DNA of 25,891 nucleotides from Corynebacterium sp. (GTDB lineage: Bacteria; Actinomycetota; Actinomycetes; Mycobacteriales; Mycobacteriaceae): assembly GCF_030530965.1 (NCBI RefSeq), contig NZ_JAUMTY010000031.1, positions 1 through 25,891 of the forward strand, given 5' to 3'. Below, one piece after another: positions 13,977 to 21,228 of this stretch. Both the position numbers and the translations under genes were made by a program. The notes under the pieces were generated by a model. The model was not told the origin of the DNA and did not search any database. It saw only the letters and a list, made by a program, of their open reading frames with translations. How positions within the stretch are numbered: the first letter of the stretch is position 1; each line of letters opens with the position of its first letter.

Positions 13977-14591
13977 GTGAAGCGCCAAAGAAATAAGGAT
14001 TCCGCCCCCGTGTTTATCTATACCCCCAGCCGACGCCGCACACACTCATTCACCCGGGACACCACCAGAGCTTTCTCCACACCCAACCAGGGCACGAACT
14101 TCGAGGCACAGCCCACCCGTCGCACTTTTGCCGACGACCCCTTCCGCGCCCGATTCGGCCACCGACTGCCCCGCGGATTGCGGGAACAAGCCCACGGCAT
14201 GGCCTGGCGGACGTTCACGGAAACATTTTGCGCTCCCGGCGGTGCGCTGAGCTTACAATCGCTGAACCACGAGCAGCTGCGCGCCGGACGCCGTCGCTAC
14301 ACCATCACCCTGGCTGACAGCTCGCAGCCGTCCTCCCAGCGCACCTCCACCCACACCATCACATCGATGGGGGCTATCAGCGCCATGACCCACATCCTGG
14401 CTGACGGTGGGCGTCGCGTTGAGATCCTGGAATTCCACCAGTTCACGATCTTCGAAGCAACCGTCACCATGATCTACGCGGCCCATGATCGTCGGAAAGT
14501 CTGGACCGTCGGATTCGGTTCTAATCCCGACATTTCTGCCGCTAACTCCCTGGTCAATGCGGCTAATCGCCTGTACCCGACCGTTAAATAA
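13977..14591 (+). CDS. Stand-alone LeuA regulatory-domain-like protein
   Basis: A 204-residue protein. The last 75 residues (SMGAISAMTHILADGGRRVEILEFHQ, then WTVGFGSNPDISAANSLVNAANRL) match the pattern of the allosteric dimerisation domain at the C-terminus of 2-isopropylmalate synthase, where a G-x-x-A-x-VE-L-x-x-(H) strand-helix pair and a W-x-VG-I/F-x-x-(N)-I-x-x-A-x-x-x-VNA-x-NR motif bind leucine. The TIM-barrel catalytic domain is absent. The N-terminal 80 residues are basic and include RARFGHRLPRGLREQAHGMAW. A role as a ligand-binding regulator is inference. GTG 13977 is the longest start, but GTG 14010 has a better site (AAGGA, 10 bases upstream) and would give 193 residues. It ends 12 bases from the convergent YbdK gene. 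Confidence 0.6.
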   Translation: MKRQRNKDSAPVFIYTPSRRRTHSFTRDTTRAFSTPNQGTNFEAQPTRRTFADDPFRARFGHRLPRGLREQAHGMAWRTFTETFCAPGGALSLQSLNHEQLRAGRRRYTITLADSSQPSSQRTSTHTITSMGAISAMTHILADGGRRVEILEFHQFTIFEATVTMIYAAHDRRKVWTVGFGSNPDISAANSLVNAANRLYPTVK

Positions 14592-14603
14592 GCCGGCCAG
14601 CGG

Positions 14604-15824
14604 TTACCTCTTGTCGGGGAAGTTCTCCTTCAACTCTTTGATCGACGCACGCACCGCAGCCTTCCACGCGTCCGGCGTCGCAAACCCATCTAGCGCCCCG
14701 GCTTCGCCAGCCAAACGAACGCCGGGTTCGCGGGCGGCACCTGCCGCACGGGCTATCCGACGCTGACGCTCATACGATGCCCCTTCTTTCACAATCGTCA
14801 GGACATCCTCCAACTCGCGTCGGCACGATAAATCGTCGGCAACCGGCCGGAGCCGCTCAACCCACTCGCGAATATCGTCGCGCACATCCTTCTCATTGGT
14901 GTCACGATCCACAATGACGATCGCATCCAGGCCATACCGCGCCGCCCGCCACTTATTTTCGACGATGTGCCACTGCTGCAGGCTAGGCAAGTCCTCCCCG
15001 CGGTCGTAGGCACGGTCGAAATACACCACCGCGCAATGAACAAAGGCAACGATCGCGCTGAGATCGCGCATGTTGGTGGTGGCGTCCGCAAACCGGACCT
15101 CAATGGTTCCCCATTTGCCGGCCGGGCGGATATCCAAATGCATGGCGTCGGGCTTATCGATCACCCCGCTACGCAGCTGGTCGCGGGTGAATTCCTCCCA
15201 CTCCTCCCAGGTTTTCATAGGGTACGGGAGCCCCGCCGTCGGCAATTGTTGGTACAGGAGCGTCCGATTGCTGGCGTACCCGGTGTCCATCCCCTCCCAC
15301 GCGGGCGAGGAGGCAGACATTGCCAAAATGTGCGGATATAAGGTCAGCATCGCGTTGATGATCGGCCATACCCGGTCCTTCGACCGGATTCCCACGTGCA
15401 CATGGATTCCCCAGATCAGCATCTGGCGGCCCCACCATTGGGTGCGCTCGATGATTTGCTGATAGTTCGTCTTATCCGAGAGTTCCTGGTCACCCCAATG
15501 GGCGAAGGGGTGGGTGCCCACGGAGAGCAACTCGACGCCAATATCGTCCGCGGCCCGGAGCGCGAGATCGAGGGATTCGCGCAGGTCGTCTTCAACATCG
15601 GCCACCGTGTTGCACACGGCCGTGACAAACTCAATCGTGTTCGAGAGGAATTCGCGGACAACGCGGTGATTCGGATCCATCGTGGACATCACGTTCAGCA
15701 ATTCCCCTGCACGCGGCGTGAGGTCCAAGGTCGTGGGATCCACCAAGGCCAGTTCCCACTCCACGCCCAATGTCGGCGCGGGGGACGCGTTAAATGCGAC
15801 AGTGGGAGGTGTTTCCGATGTCAC
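14604..15824 (-). CDS. ybdK: YbdK-type carboxylate-amine ligase (GCS2 family)
   Basis: A 406-residue ATP-dependent ligase of the glutamate-cysteine ligase type 2 family. The N-terminal TLGVEWELALVDP carries the conserved E-x-E metal site. HPFAHW, WGRQMLIWGIHVHVGI (histidine pair), SASSPAWEGMDTGYASNR and DIRPAGKWGTIEVRFADATTN are further family motifs, followed by an all-helical C-terminal part. E. coli YbdK shows weak glutamate-cysteine ligase activity. The physiological product in corynebacteria, which use mycothiol, is unknown. Rv0433 of M. tuberculosis is the positional counterpart, next to the VirR and DUF3263 genes as here. It starts at GTG 15824 with GGAAGG upstream. Confidence 0.88.
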   Translation of the reverse strand: MTSETPPTVAFNASPAPTLGVEWELALVDPTTLDLTPRAGELLNVMSTMDPNHRVVREFLSNTIEFVTAVCNTVADVEDDLRESLDLALRAADDIGVELLSVGTHPFAHWGDQELSDKTNYQQIIERTQWWGRQMLIWGIHVHVGIRSKDRVWPIINAMLTLYPHILAMSASSPAWEGMDTGYASNRTLLYQQLPTAGLPYPMKTWEEWEEFTRDQLRSGVIDKPDAMHLDIRPAGKWGTIEVRFADATTNMRDLSAIVAFVHCAVVYFDRAYDRGEDLPSLQQWHIVENKWRAARYGLDAIVIVDRDTNEKDVRDDIREWVERLRPVADDLSCRRELEDVLTIVKEGASYERQRRIARAAGAAREPGVRLAGEAGALDGFATPDAWKAAVRASIKELKENFPDKR

Positions 15825-15922
15825 TATGGTCTACCTTCCGGGCGTAAGACGACGACACCGGGCCTTTCAGCCAAGCGTCGTAATGTTCATAAGTCGTGCG
15901 GTAGAACCGATCGGTCAGCCCG

Positions 15923-17200
15923 CTACTGATTCATATCAGCCGTCGTCACAACAACTACGGAGCCCGGGTGCTGGCCGGACACCATTTCTGCGTTGGCCAA
16001 TTGCTGGTTGGTTTGGTCAGTCTTTGGCTGAGCTTTGAGCCCTAACGCCGTGGCTACCTCAGTTGCAGCAGCTTTGCTATCTGCGTTGTCGTCATACAGA
16101 ACGACCGAACCGGGGAAAGCCGCAGCTCCGTCGGCAGGCAAGTTACCGAACGAGGTGTTGCTCCAGCTATCGGCGTTGAGGTTTTTGGAAACCTTTTCTG
16201 CCAAACCTTGAACTCTCGAGTTGTTCAGAACGGTGACCTGAACTTTACTCTTATCCACCTTTTTATCGGTACTAGCGCCGTTGCTTCCGCTGTTTCCGTC
16301 CTGTGCAGCCGCGCCATTATCAGTGGTGTTCTGCGCGCCTTGGTTGCCGGCCGTGTTCTGCCCCTGGTCGGCGGTGCTGTCCGGATTGTTGGCGTTCTCT
16401 CCCGGCTGCTGCTGGTCTGTCGCAGCCCCGGCCCCTGGTGCACCGGTATTCCCCGGGTTCACGGGTGCCGACGACGACGTCGAACTTGCCGATGAATTGT
16501 CGTCGTCTTTATCACCGCTCACCAGGTGGTAGATGCCGAAAGCGATCAGCGCGACGGCCACGATTAACAAGATCACGCCGATCGTGCGCAGCGGGACTTT
16601 GGACTTCTGAGTCTTCTGTGGCTGGTCCTCTGCCGACGCTGCAGGTGCGGGCTCTGATGCGCCAAGGTCCGACGCTAGGGGCGCTGCTGCTTCGTCATAG
16701 TTAGTGGGTTCGTCGTATTCCGCGCGGTCGTCATACTTTGCGTGGTCGTCATAGTCGAATGGTTCGGCGGGCTCATTGGGTTCGACGGGTTCCGACGCGG
16801 CCGCACGCGATGTTGATGCCGAGCCCCTGACGGAGCCATCGTGTGGGGTGGCATGGCCATCGTGGGCGCCTGCCACGGATGCAGCCTCGGGGCTGGCACT
16901 TTCGTGATGATGCGGGGTCTCGTCGTACGAACCGTAGCCGGCAAAACCGGTGTACCCACCCTGAGCAGCACTTTCACCTGCGGAATAATCGCCTGATTCA
17001 GTAGAGGAATATCCAGATTCCCCCTGGTCAGCGAAGGATCCATCGTTAAACGCTTGGTCCTCATAGACGCCATCGCGTGCACCGTCGGTGTGCACGTCCT
17101 CGTCGAATAAATCATCGTTATCGCGATGATTATCGGCGCGACCATGAGAGCGGTCGCGATGGTTGCGGGGCGATTGTCCAGGTTCGTTATCGAAATTCAC
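15923..17200 (-). CDS. VirR-like LytR_C membrane protein with long acidic cytoplasmic arm
   Basis: A 425-residue single-pass membrane protein. Residues 1-200 are hydrophilic and acidic with many Asp, Glu, Tyr and Ser, including a Tyr/Asp repeat at about 148-170 (FDYDDHAKYDDRAEYDE). One membrane span lies at about 202-227 (TIGVILLIVAVALIAFGIYHLV) after a basic flank. A Ser/Asn/Gly/Gln-rich linker of 85 residues leads to a LytR_C domain at about 317-421 (KVQVTVLNNSRVQGLAEKVSKNL ... GSVVLYDD ... PGSVVVVTTADM). M. tuberculosis Rv0431 (VirR) has the same span plus LytR_C layout but only about 164 residues; it affects envelope integrity and works with LCP ligases. TATTAT lies 6 bases before GTG 17200, so translation is likely leaderless. 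Confidence 0.82.
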   Translation of the reverse strand: MNFDNEPGQSPRNHRDRSHGRADNHRDNDDLFDEDVHTDGARDGVYEDQAFNDGSFADQGESGYSSTESGDYSAGESAAQGGYTGFAGYGSYDETPHHHESASPEAASVAGAHDGHATPHDGSVRGSASTSRAAASEPVEPNEPAEPFDYDDHAKYDDRAEYDEPTNYDEAAAPLASDLGASEPAPAASAEDQPQKTQKSKVPLRTIGVILLIVAVALIAFGIYHLVSGDKDDDNSSASSTSSSAPVNPGNTGAPGAGAATDQQQPGENANNPDSTADQGQNTAGNQGAQNTTDNGAAAQDGNSGSNGASTDKKVDKSKVQVTVLNNSRVQGLAEKVSKNLNADSWSNTSFGNLPADGAAAFPGSVVLYDDNADSKAAATEVATALGLKAQPKTDQTNQQLANAEMVSGQHPGSVVVVTTADMNQ

Positions 17201-17206
17201 AAAACA

Positions 17207-17212
17207 ATAATA
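17207..17212 (-). promoter_or_regulatory. -10 element of the VirR-like gene (leaderless)
   Basis: TATTAT on the minus strand sits 6 bases upstream of GTG 17200, so the start of transcription should fall on or beside the start codon. No strong -35 was found and no ribosome-binding site is present. Confidence 0.5.
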
Positions 17213-17309
17213 ACTTATTTCTCATTAGTCACTTTTATTTCATTCCCTGTGTCGGCAATACAGACGCACATCCGCTGCACCGTGTTGGTTAACGAAGCCA
17301 GCTGATGGG

Positions 17310-17376
17310 GACGGTCAGCGCTGCCGACGGGGCCGACGGGAGCTGTCATTACGGGCGGTCAGTACGGACGGTCAGA
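17310..17376. repeat. ACGGTCAG repeats, left cluster (upstream of the VirR-like gene)
   Basis: ACGGTCAG occurs at 17311-17318 and 17368-17375, with a one-mismatch copy (GCGGTCAG) at 17355-17362. The last two are 13 bases apart and overlap the end of the DUF3263 gene. They lie upstream of the VirR-like gene. Confidence 0.6.
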
Positions 17377-17769
17377 ATTCGCAATGCGCAGCAACCGGTT
17401 CACCGTCGTCGGGAATTCCTCAAGAGCTTCTCTGCGCTGGATTAATCGGAAAAGGCGCTGGTAGTAGCGGATCGGGCTCAGATTGAACCGACGACGAATC
17501 AACTCGTCTTTTGCGGAATCTCTCCTCCACACACGCCGCTCAAATTCCAACATACGTCGCTCGTCGTCAGTGAGTCCACGTTGTGTCTTGTCCTCGTTGT
17601 GGGAATCATTGTGGGCATCACTAGTAGCGTCATCCGCATCATGCGCGGTGGCGGAATCTTGTGCGCTGTCGGAAGTGTCACCATCGCCATGCGCAGATCC
17701 CGCGTCATTCGTCGTCACCCTATTGTTCACCCCACAATCACTATGTTCATCCACTACATCCGTCGGCAC
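17359..17769 (-). CDS. DUF3263 protein with low-complexity N-terminus
   Basis: A 136-residue protein. The C-terminal 75 residues (GLTDDERRMLEFERRVWRRDSAKDELIRRRFNLSPIRYYQRLFRLI ... FPTTVNRLLRIANS) match the DUF3263 family, known in M. tuberculosis as Rv0430. The pattern of short helices with RRRFNLSPIRYYQRL suggests a helix-turn-helix-like DNA-binding fold, but this is inference. Residues 1-60 are Asp/Ser/Ala/His-rich and probably disordered. Start GTG 17769 is uncertain, since shorter starts would keep the whole domain. It is divergent from def and upstream of the VirR-like gene, the same context as in mycobacteria. ACGGTCAG repeats lie on both sides of it. Confidence 0.8.
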   Translation of the reverse strand: MPTDVVDEHSDCGVNNRVTTNDAGSAHGDGDTSDSAQDSATAHDADDATSDAHNDSHNEDKTQRGLTDDERRMLEFERRVWRRDSAKDELIRRRFNLSPIRYYQRLFRLIQRREALEEFPTTVNRLLRIANSDRPY

Positions 17770-17805
17770 CCCGCAAACGATACCCGCAGATCACCCGCAC
17801 TGAGC

Positions 17806-17856
17806 ACGGCAGATAGGGCGCACGCCTTCCCTATCTGACCGTCCGTATCTGACCGT
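17806..17856. promoter_or_regulatory. Operator-like palindrome and repeats in the DUF3263/def divergent promoter
   Basis: CAGATAGGG at 17810-17818 and CCCTATCTG at 17829-17837 form a perfect 9-bp inverted repeat with a 10-base loop. Both arms extend by four more pairs with a one-base bulge (ACGG / CCGT). TATCTGACCGT then recurs at 17846-17856, 14 bases after the copy at 17832-17842. The last copy overlaps the -35 position of def. This looks like a multi-site operator for divergent control. Confidence 0.55.
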
Positions 17857-17871
17857 GTCAGGAACTGCCAC

Positions 17872-17884
17872 TACTCTATACCCC
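17872..17884 (+). promoter_or_regulatory. -10 element of def (leaderless)
   Basis: TACTCT at 17872-17877 ends 7 bases before ATG 17885. No Shine-Dalgarno sequence is present (ATACCCC lies between), so the def mRNA is probably leaderless. Confidence 0.55.
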
Positions 17885-18517
17885 ATGACTGTGCGCCCAA
17901 TTGTTATCGCTGGTGATCCCGTCCTCCATAACCCGACCGAGCCTGTTACCGAGTCGCCCGAGGAAATCGCGGAGCTCGTTGCCGATATGTACGAAACCCT
18001 CGAGCTCTCTCATGGGGTTGGCCTCGCCGCCAACCAAATCGGAGTTGCCAAGCGGCTCTTCGTTTACGACTGCCCCGATATCGAAGGTCCCGACGGCGAT
18101 TCCAAGTCAGAGGAAGAACTCAAAGCTCAAGGCGGACCGCGACGCAAAGGGTGCGTGGTCAATCCGGTTCTGGAAACCTCCGAGATCCCCGAAACAATGC
18201 CAGCTACCGATGGATCCGACGCCGAGGGCTGTCTCTCCGTACCCGGCTTGGACTTCCCCACTGGACGCGCACACTGGGCCCGCGTCACCGGAACCGACGA
18301 GCACGGAGAACCAGTAAGCGTTGAGGGCTACGGGTTCTTCGCGCGGTGCCTGCAGCACGAGGTCGGCCACCTGGACGGCTACCTCTACACCGACATGCTC
18401 ATCGGGCGTTGGGCTCGCATGGCGAAGAAGAAGATCAAGCGCAACGGGTGGACTGTGCCCGGAAATACCTGGACACCGGGGGTCGATCCCGATCCCTTCG
18501 GCGAAGACGACGAGTAA
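17885..18517 (+). CDS. def: Peptide deformylase
   Basis: Metal-dependent enzyme that removes the formyl group from the initiator methionine of new proteins. It has 210 residues from ATG 17885 (MTVRPIVIAGDPVLH). An upstream GTG at 17855 is rejected because the -10 element lies within that extension. Motif I is GVGLAANQIG at 44-53, motif II EGCLSVPG holds the metal ligand Cys116, and motif III is QHEVGHLDG with His158, Glu159 and His162. Motif III has HEVGH and not the common HExDH, as in the mycobacterial enzyme. An insertion of about 20 residues (near 65-85) separates motifs I and II. The C-terminal tail is acidic. It leads the def / GNAT / xthA operon. Confidence 0.97.
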   Translation: MTVRPIVIAGDPVLHNPTEPVTESPEEIAELVADMYETLELSHGVGLAANQIGVAKRLFVYDCPDIEGPDGDSKSEEELKAQGGPRRKGCVVNPVLETSEIPETMPATDGSDAEGCLSVPGLDFPTGRAHWARVTGTDEHGEPVSVEGYGFFARCLQHEVGHLDGYLYTDMLIGRWARMAKKKIKRNGWTVPGNTWTPGVDPDPFGEDDE

Positions 18518-18548
18518 AACGATCAAGACGAGTAAAGAGTGACCGCCC

Positions 18549-19679
18549 ATGGCTGACTCCACACCGGCACATCTCCCGATCTCCCGCTGGTCCGACCCGG
18601 CCTCACTCGTTGTCGGAGCGCGCGTTGTCATCCGACGGCGGCTCACCGACGCCAGCCCCCACGGGGACCATTTCACCGACGTCATCGGGACGCTCGTCTC
18701 ACTGGACCCGCTGGTGGTTCGTCGGCAAAATACCGGGATCCCCGGCGAAGAGATCACCATCGACCCACAACTTATCGACGTTATTAAACCCCTGCCCGCG
18801 AAACCCGTGCGCAACAGCGATATCAGGGCCGTGGAATACGCCTACGCGCTCGCGTTCCCCGGTGTCATCCACCACGAGTGGGTCAACGGGTGGCTGGTTC
18901 GCGTCGGCGATGGAGTGACAGAGAGGTCAAACAGCGCTGTTCCCTTGGAACCTCACACGGCGTTTGACGACGTTCCTGTGGACGCGATCCGCGACATATA
19001 TAAGAAGTATGGGTTGCCGACGCTGATTGCCGCGCCGGATCGCATCGCGCGGCCCGCTTTCCGCATGCCCGGCGCGTGGACCCGCGGGCCCGAAATCATC
19101 ACGATGACTAAGGACCTGGAGACCGCGTCGACGTCGGAGGATGCGTCTACGGAGGACGACTCTGTGGAAGAGGGCTCTGCGGTCAGGAATATCGCCGCGC
19201 ACACCGTGTCCGACGACCTTCTCTCGCGGGACATCACGTGGGAGGTTGGCGAGCAACCGAATGACGACTGGCTGTCCCTGTACCACTTCCGCGGCCAGCC
19301 TCTGCCGGAGTCAGCATTGCGGCAGCTATCGCACGAAATCGACGGGCTCCTCGGCTTCGGACGCATCGTTATTGATGGAGAGACCGTCGCTATCACGAGA
19401 GGAACCATCACTCACTCGCCCGACGGCCGCGCATGGTTGGGATACTCCGCCGTGGAAGTAGCCGAACGTTATCGTCGGCAAGGGTTGGGCACATTCATGG
19501 GTGCCATCATGATGGATTGGGGCCGTCGGCACGGCGCGGACACCGCATACCTGCACGTCATCGAATCGAACACTCCCGGACGCAACCTGTACCACAAGCT
19601 GGGCTTCGGCGAGCACCATCGCCACCGCTACTTGGCGGATGCGTCCACCGCGCGCACGGAAAGTGCAGATACGAAGTAG
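18549..19679 (+). CDS. GNAT-family N-acetyltransferase (Rv0428c-like)
   Basis: A 376-residue protein. The C-terminal 100 residues form a GNAT domain: WLGYSAVEVAERYRRQGLGTFMGAIMMDW contains the acetyl-CoA pyrophosphate loop (R-x-x-G-x-G/A pattern, RRQGLG), followed by AYLHVIESNTPGRNLYHKLGFGEHHRHRYL. The N-terminal 150 residues (GARVVIRRRLTDASPHGDHFTDVIGTLVSLDPLVVRRQ) look like a small beta-barrel seen in Rv0428c-like proteins. An acidic Ser/Thr-rich linker lies between (ETASTSEDASTEDD). The substrate is unknown. It lies 31 bases after def and 10 bases before xthA, so it is co-transcribed. ATG 18549 follows GAGTGACC. Confidence 0.88.
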   Translation: MADSTPAHLPISRWSDPASLVVGARVVIRRRLTDASPHGDHFTDVIGTLVSLDPLVVRRQNTGIPGEEITIDPQLIDVIKPLPAKPVRNSDIRAVEYAYALAFPGVIHHEWVNGWLVRVGDGVTERSNSAVPLEPHTAFDDVPVDAIRDIYKKYGLPTLIAAPDRIARPAFRMPGAWTRGPEIITMTKDLETASTSEDASTEDDSVEEGSAVRNIAAHTVSDDLLSRDITWEVGEQPNDDWLSLYHFRGQPLPESALRQLSHEIDGLLGFGRIVIDGETVAITRGTITHSPDGRAWLGYSAVEVAERYRRQGLGTFMGAIMMDWGRRHGADTAYLHVIESNTPGRNLYHKLGFGEHHRHRYLADASTARTESADTK

Positions 19680-19689
19680 GCTCACCCAT

Positions 19690-20475
19690 ATGCGATTGGC
19701 TACCTGGAACGTCAACTCCGTCCGCACCCGACTCCCACGGATCATCGATGTACTCAAGCGACATGACATCGACGTCCTCGCCATGCAAGAAACAAAATGC
19801 AGCGAGGACCAGTTTCCCCGCGACGCCTTCACCGACGCCGGGTATGAGGTAGCCGTCAGCGGAACAAACCAGTGGAATGGGGTCGCGATCGCCTCCCGCG
19901 TTGGTCTCACGGACGTCCACACGCTCCCCCACCAACCCGGATTCTCTAAGGATCTCACCGCGGAGCAACCTGTCGAGCCCCGGTCGATCGCCGCGACCTG
20001 CGGGGATATCACCGTCATGAGCCTCTACGTCCCCAATGGCCGAGAAATCAGCAACATTCACTTCACCTACAAACTCCGGTTTCTCGACGCGGTCCGCAAT
20101 TACGCCGCCACGGCCGTCGATAATGATCCCGAATTACGCCTGGCCCTCGTCGGCGATTGGAATATCGCGCCCCATGACACCGATGTGTGGGATCCTCAGT
20201 TCTTCATTGGGCACACGCACGTCACGCCACGTGAGCGCAACGCTCTGACCGCGCTCGAGGATGAAGGATTTACCGACGTCACCCACGATTCGGGCTACAC
20301 GTACTGGGACTACACGGCGGGGCGTTTCGGGCGGAACCAAGGTATGCGCATCGACATGCAATGGGCGTCCCCTGCGCTGGCGGACAACGCTGGGGCAGTC
20401 AGCGTCGATAAGGATGAACGCGCCGCGAAAGGTAGCAGTGACCACGCGCCACTCATCGTCGATTATGAATTATGA
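19690..20475 (+). CDS. xthA: Exonuclease III / AP endonuclease
   Basis: DNA-repair phosphodiesterase of the exonuclease III family that cleaves at abasic sites and trims 3' ends. It has 261 residues from ATG 19690 (MRLATWNVNSVRTRLPRI). Visible catalytic motifs are WNVNS (Asn ligand), MQETKC (metal-binding Glu), LYVPNGRE, LVGDWNIAPHDTDVWDP (Asp and Asn), and the final SDHAPLIVDY with the catalytic Asp-His. The longer frame from 19639 overlaps the GNAT gene and is rejected. Third gene of the def operon, and the same three genes stay together in mycobacteria (Rv0427c-Rv0429c). Confidence 0.96.
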   Translation: MRLATWNVNSVRTRLPRIIDVLKRHDIDVLAMQETKCSEDQFPRDAFTDAGYEVAVSGTNQWNGVAIASRVGLTDVHTLPHQPGFSKDLTAEQPVEPRSIAATCGDITVMSLYVPNGREISNIHFTYKLRFLDAVRNYAATAVDNDPELRLALVGDWNIAPHDTDVWDPQFFIGHTHVTPRERNALTALEDEGFTDVTHDSGYTYWDYTAGRFGRNQGMRIDMQWASPALADNAGAVSVDKDERAAKGSSDHAPLIVDYEL

Positions 20476-20488
20476 GGGGATTTAACCA

Positions 20489-20514
20489 GATGTGACGACT
20501 ATAACCCTCACATC
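20489..20514. other. Inverted repeat after xthA
   Basis: GATGTGA (20489-20495) and TCACATC (20508-20514) form a perfect 7-bp inverted repeat with a 12-base loop. It could stop the def operon or act as a site for a regulator. The TGTGA/TCACA half-sites look like those of CRP-type GlxR, but the spacer is 12 and not 6. Confidence 0.4.
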
Positions 20515-20522
20515 GAGGCGGC

Positions 20523-20563
20523 TAGTGGTTAACTATTTCCATTAATTTTCTAAAATAAAACTT
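20523..20563 (+). promoter_or_regulatory. Leaderless promoter of the second MarR gene
   Basis: TAAAAT at 20551-20556 ends 7 bases before the GTG start, and GTTAAC at 20528-20533 is 17 bases upstream of it. TAGT-N5-ACTA at 20523-20535 straddles the -35 region and may be an autoregulatory operator. The stretch is AT-rich against its surroundings. Confidence 0.6.
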
Positions 20564-21175
20564 GTGACTTCCGACAGCATGACTGCAGCCGCCCCGAGCG
20601 CGCCCCAATCCCATGCCGTCCACCACGACGGCCTCGACACTGAAACACGCCCTGACCAGGACGTGAACGTCGCCGGCGGGTACCTTCCACCCCTCACCAA
20701 GGAAGAAACTCATGTGCTTTCTGCCGCGATGTACAACTTCCTCTCGGCCACGCGACGGCTTGTGGAACAGCCCCTCCACTCCATGGAGGTCAACCAATCG
20801 GAAATCGAAGTCCTCTATTTTGTGCACAACCACCCCGGTGTCGGCGTGTCCGACATCGCGCGCATGAGGTTCCTACGCGTATCTAATGTCTCGACGACGG
20901 TCCGCGCGCTCATCGCCAACGGGTTGCTTAATCGGGCATCGAACCCCGACGATAAACGCGCTCAAATGCTCCAAGTGACCGACGCGGGCACCCGGGTTCT
21001 CGACGACATTGCCGAGCGATGGGCTGCGTTAATCAACAAAATTACCGACGAAATGAACCCCGACAGCGTCCGCATCCTTCACGAAGCGTCGGAGCGGCTG
21101 AACGAAACAGCGTTCGCTACCGAGCATGTGATCGACGCGATGCAGAGCCAGTCGGGGTCTATAACGAAGCCGTAG
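20564..21175 (+). CDS. MarR-family transcriptional regulator
   Basis: A 203-residue winged-helix regulator. Residues 1-40 are a variable, probably flexible tail. The DNA-binding domain runs at about 75-142: NQSEIEVLYFVHNHPGVGVSDIARMRFLRVSNVSTTVRALIANGLLNR is the helix-turn-helix, and NPDDKRAQMLQVTDAG is the wing with the typical D-(K)-R salt-bridge residues. C-terminal helices (VLDDIAERWAALINKI) would dimerise. GTG 20564 is chosen because its -10 sits exactly 7 bases upstream. An in-frame ATG at 20579 is an alternative that would give a 15-base leader. It faces the ABC exporter genes convergently, so any control of those would be in trans. Confidence 0.87.
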   Translation: MTSDSMTAAAPSAPQSHAVHHDGLDTETRPDQDVNVAGGYLPPLTKEETHVLSAAMYNFLSATRRLVEQPLHSMEVNQSEIEVLYFVHNHPGVGVSDIARMRFLRVSNVSTTVRALIANGLLNRASNPDDKRAQMLQVTDAGTRVLDDIAERWAALINKITDEMNPDSVRILHEASERLNETAFATEHVIDAMQSQSGSITKP

Positions 21176-21197
21176 TGGGATGGGCGGAAAGGACCGC

Positions 21198-21228
21198 GCG
21201 GGAAACGTAGCCGCGCTACGCGTCCCGC
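21198..21228. terminator. Hairpin between the convergent MarR and ABC permease genes
   Basis: GCGGGA-AA-CGTAGC and GCTACG-CG-TCCCGC pair around a 3-base loop (two 6-bp stems with an internal mismatch). It overlaps the end of the permease gene and could serve as a bidirectional stop, although no T run is present. Confidence 0.45.

Noticed and set aside
20489..20514. GlxR (CRP-type) binding site after xthA
   Set aside because: TGTGA and TCACA are present but separated by 12 bases, not the 6 required.
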